Origin: SLDF01 sp964537925
GTDB lineage: Bacteria > Bacteroidota > Bacteroidia > Chitinophagales > Saprospiraceae
DNA length: 64,000 nucleotides
Reading direction: 5' to 3'
NCBI GenBank assembly: GCA_964537925.1
Contig: CAZICV010000001.1
Span: forward strand, 744,001 to 808,000
The translations under genes and the position numbers were made by a program. Shown piece after piece: positions 63,200-64,000 of this stretch. Under the pieces are notes generated by a model, which worked only from the letters and a program-made list of their open reading frames with translations, was not told the DNA's origin and made no database searches. Positions within the stretch are counted from its first letter, which is position 1. Each line of letters starts with the position of its first letter.

Positions 63200-64000
63200 A
63201 TGAATAATATTGATTATCGCAGGCTGGGAACTACAGGAATTGATGTGACCGCCATGGGAACAGGCACGCAGGCCTGGGGGAAAGAGAGTTTTGGCTACGG
63301 GTCGGCATATACTGAAGAAGATGTATTTGCCGCATTCAAAGCGAGCCTGGACGCCGGGGTGAATTTCTTTGATACTTCTGACAGCTATGCGAAAGGGGCA
63401 TCGGAAAAACTGCTGGGAAAATTCATGCGACAAGATGGGCGGCCGGTAGTGATTGCTTCCAAGTTTACAAAAACCAAGTGGTACGATCCGGGCAACTACA
63501 GATCAGCCAAAGATATGCTGCCCGCGATAGACAGAAGCCTTGAAAATCTCGGTCTTGACACCCTGGATCTTTACCAGTTGCACTATCCTGAACCCCGGGA
63601 CAAAATAAACGACTACCTGGATGCGCTTGCCGAAACCGTCAGGAGCGGGAAGGCAAAAGCGATCGGTGTATGCAATTTCAGCGCCGAACGCCTTCGGTAC
63701 GCCTGTACATATCTGGACAAGCAGGGTATTCCGATCGCTTCCAACCAGGTCGGGTACAACCTGCTCTTCCGCCATCCCGAGACCAACGGGTTATTGGACA
63801 CTTGCGATGAGCTGAATGTAACGCCTATTGCCATTCTTCCACTGGCAGAAGGTATTTTGACAGGCAAGTACAGGATTGGTGGCCCGGATTATCCCAAAAG
63901 TGTAAAATCCATCATGAAGGTTATGCAAATGGATATTTTTGGCACAGGACATGCATCATTCTGGTTAAAAAGCCTGTTCAAAAAACCGTACGAGCTTCAA
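63200..64000 (+). CDS. Aldo/keto reductase (3' end outside window)
   Basis: 267 residues are present from the ATG at 63200 to the window edge, in frame. The catalytic tetrad of the family is visible: Asp58 and Tyr63 (FFDTSDSYAKG), Lys88 (IASKFTK) and His128 (YQLHYPEP). The N-terminal RRLGTTGIDVTAMGTGTQAWG is typical of the AKR YhdN/Tas-like group. It uses NADPH to reduce carbonyls. The divergent HxlR gene probably controls it. Confidence 0.93.
   Translation, partial: MNNIDYRRLGTTGIDVTAMGTGTQAWGKESFGYGSAYTEEDVFAAFKASLDAGVNFFDTSDSYAKGASEKLLGKFMRQDGRPVVIASKFTKTKWYDPGNYRSAKDMLPAIDRSLENLGLDTLDLYQLHYPEPRDKINDYLDALAETVRSGKAKAIGVCNFSAERLRYACTYLDKQGIPIASNQVGYNLLFRHPETNGLLDTCDELNVTPIAILPLAEGILTGKYRIGGPDYPKSVKSIMKVMQMDIFGTGHASFWLKSLFKKPYELQ

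Overview
The window is chromosomal DNA of a member of the Bacteroidota, most likely a Saprospiria/Chitinophagia-type marine or wastewater lineage (inference). The evidence is consistent. Several promoters carry the Bacteroidota -7 box TAnnTTTG. At least six secreted proteins end in a type IX secretion (T9SS) sorting domain. The order bamD-rpoZ-coaBC-DUF4835 and the trigger factor-clpP-clpX cluster also fit, as do BatA-like and DUF4199 proteins, a bL32 without zinc cysteines and many lipoproteins. Base composition is fairly GC-rich for the phylum (mid-50s by eye). A run of 100 N at 42188-42287 shows this is a draft or metagenome scaffold. No prophage, insertion sequence, CRISPR array or rRNA was seen.

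Layout. 1-4881 (all minus): a redox lipoprotein cluster with two di-heme peroxidase (MauG/CcpA type) genes, two MbnP-like lipoproteins, a DoxX membrane protein and a DEDDh exonuclease. 5247-8198: a GNAT-like protein, a TerC transporter and an Omp28-like T9SS cargo. 8276-15826 (all plus): a BatA-like protein, a dihydroorotase homologue that has lost its metal site, two DUF4199 membrane proteins, two GT2 glycosyltransferases and gmhA-gmhB for heptose phosphate synthesis. 15878-18883 (minus): two PepSY-like exported proteins with an OmpR-type two-component system. 20089-26593: glyA, truA, clpX, clpP, trigger factor with a histidine-rich tail, a lipoprotein and tRNA-Leu(UAG). 26835-30953: rel/spoT, a Fur-family regulator and purA. 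31031-34388 (minus): bamD, rpoZ, coaBC and a DUF4835 gene.

34517-43851 is an envelope region. It holds a cytochrome/copper-monooxygenase-like T9SS protein, a GH3-like enzyme, an 1119-residue beta-helix-like T9SS protein and two near-identical propeller-like T9SS proteins in tandem, separated by the assembly gap. 43860-48457 (minus) carries an SDR oxidoreductase, a PUA/ASCH-like plus winged-helix protein, a lipoprotein superoxide dismutase and a NarL-type two-component system coupled to a separate multi-TM protein. 49299-55076 (plus) is housekeeping: fumC, yceD, rpmF, ridA, trpS, an FAH-family enzyme and metK. 55248-64000 holds a CotH/lamin-tail T9SS protein, an alpha/beta hydrolase beside a LytTR two-component system, an FG-GAP/UnbV T9SS protein and a divergent HxlR regulator-aldo/keto reductase pair that runs off the end.

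The most interesting material is the MbnP/MauG-like cluster at the left edge, the heme plus PHM-like copper-site T9SS fusion, the dihydroorotase homologue without its HxH motif, the poly-His tail on trigger factor and the tandem propeller genes with a 359-bp block of perfect identity. Most other genes are conserved housekeeping functions.
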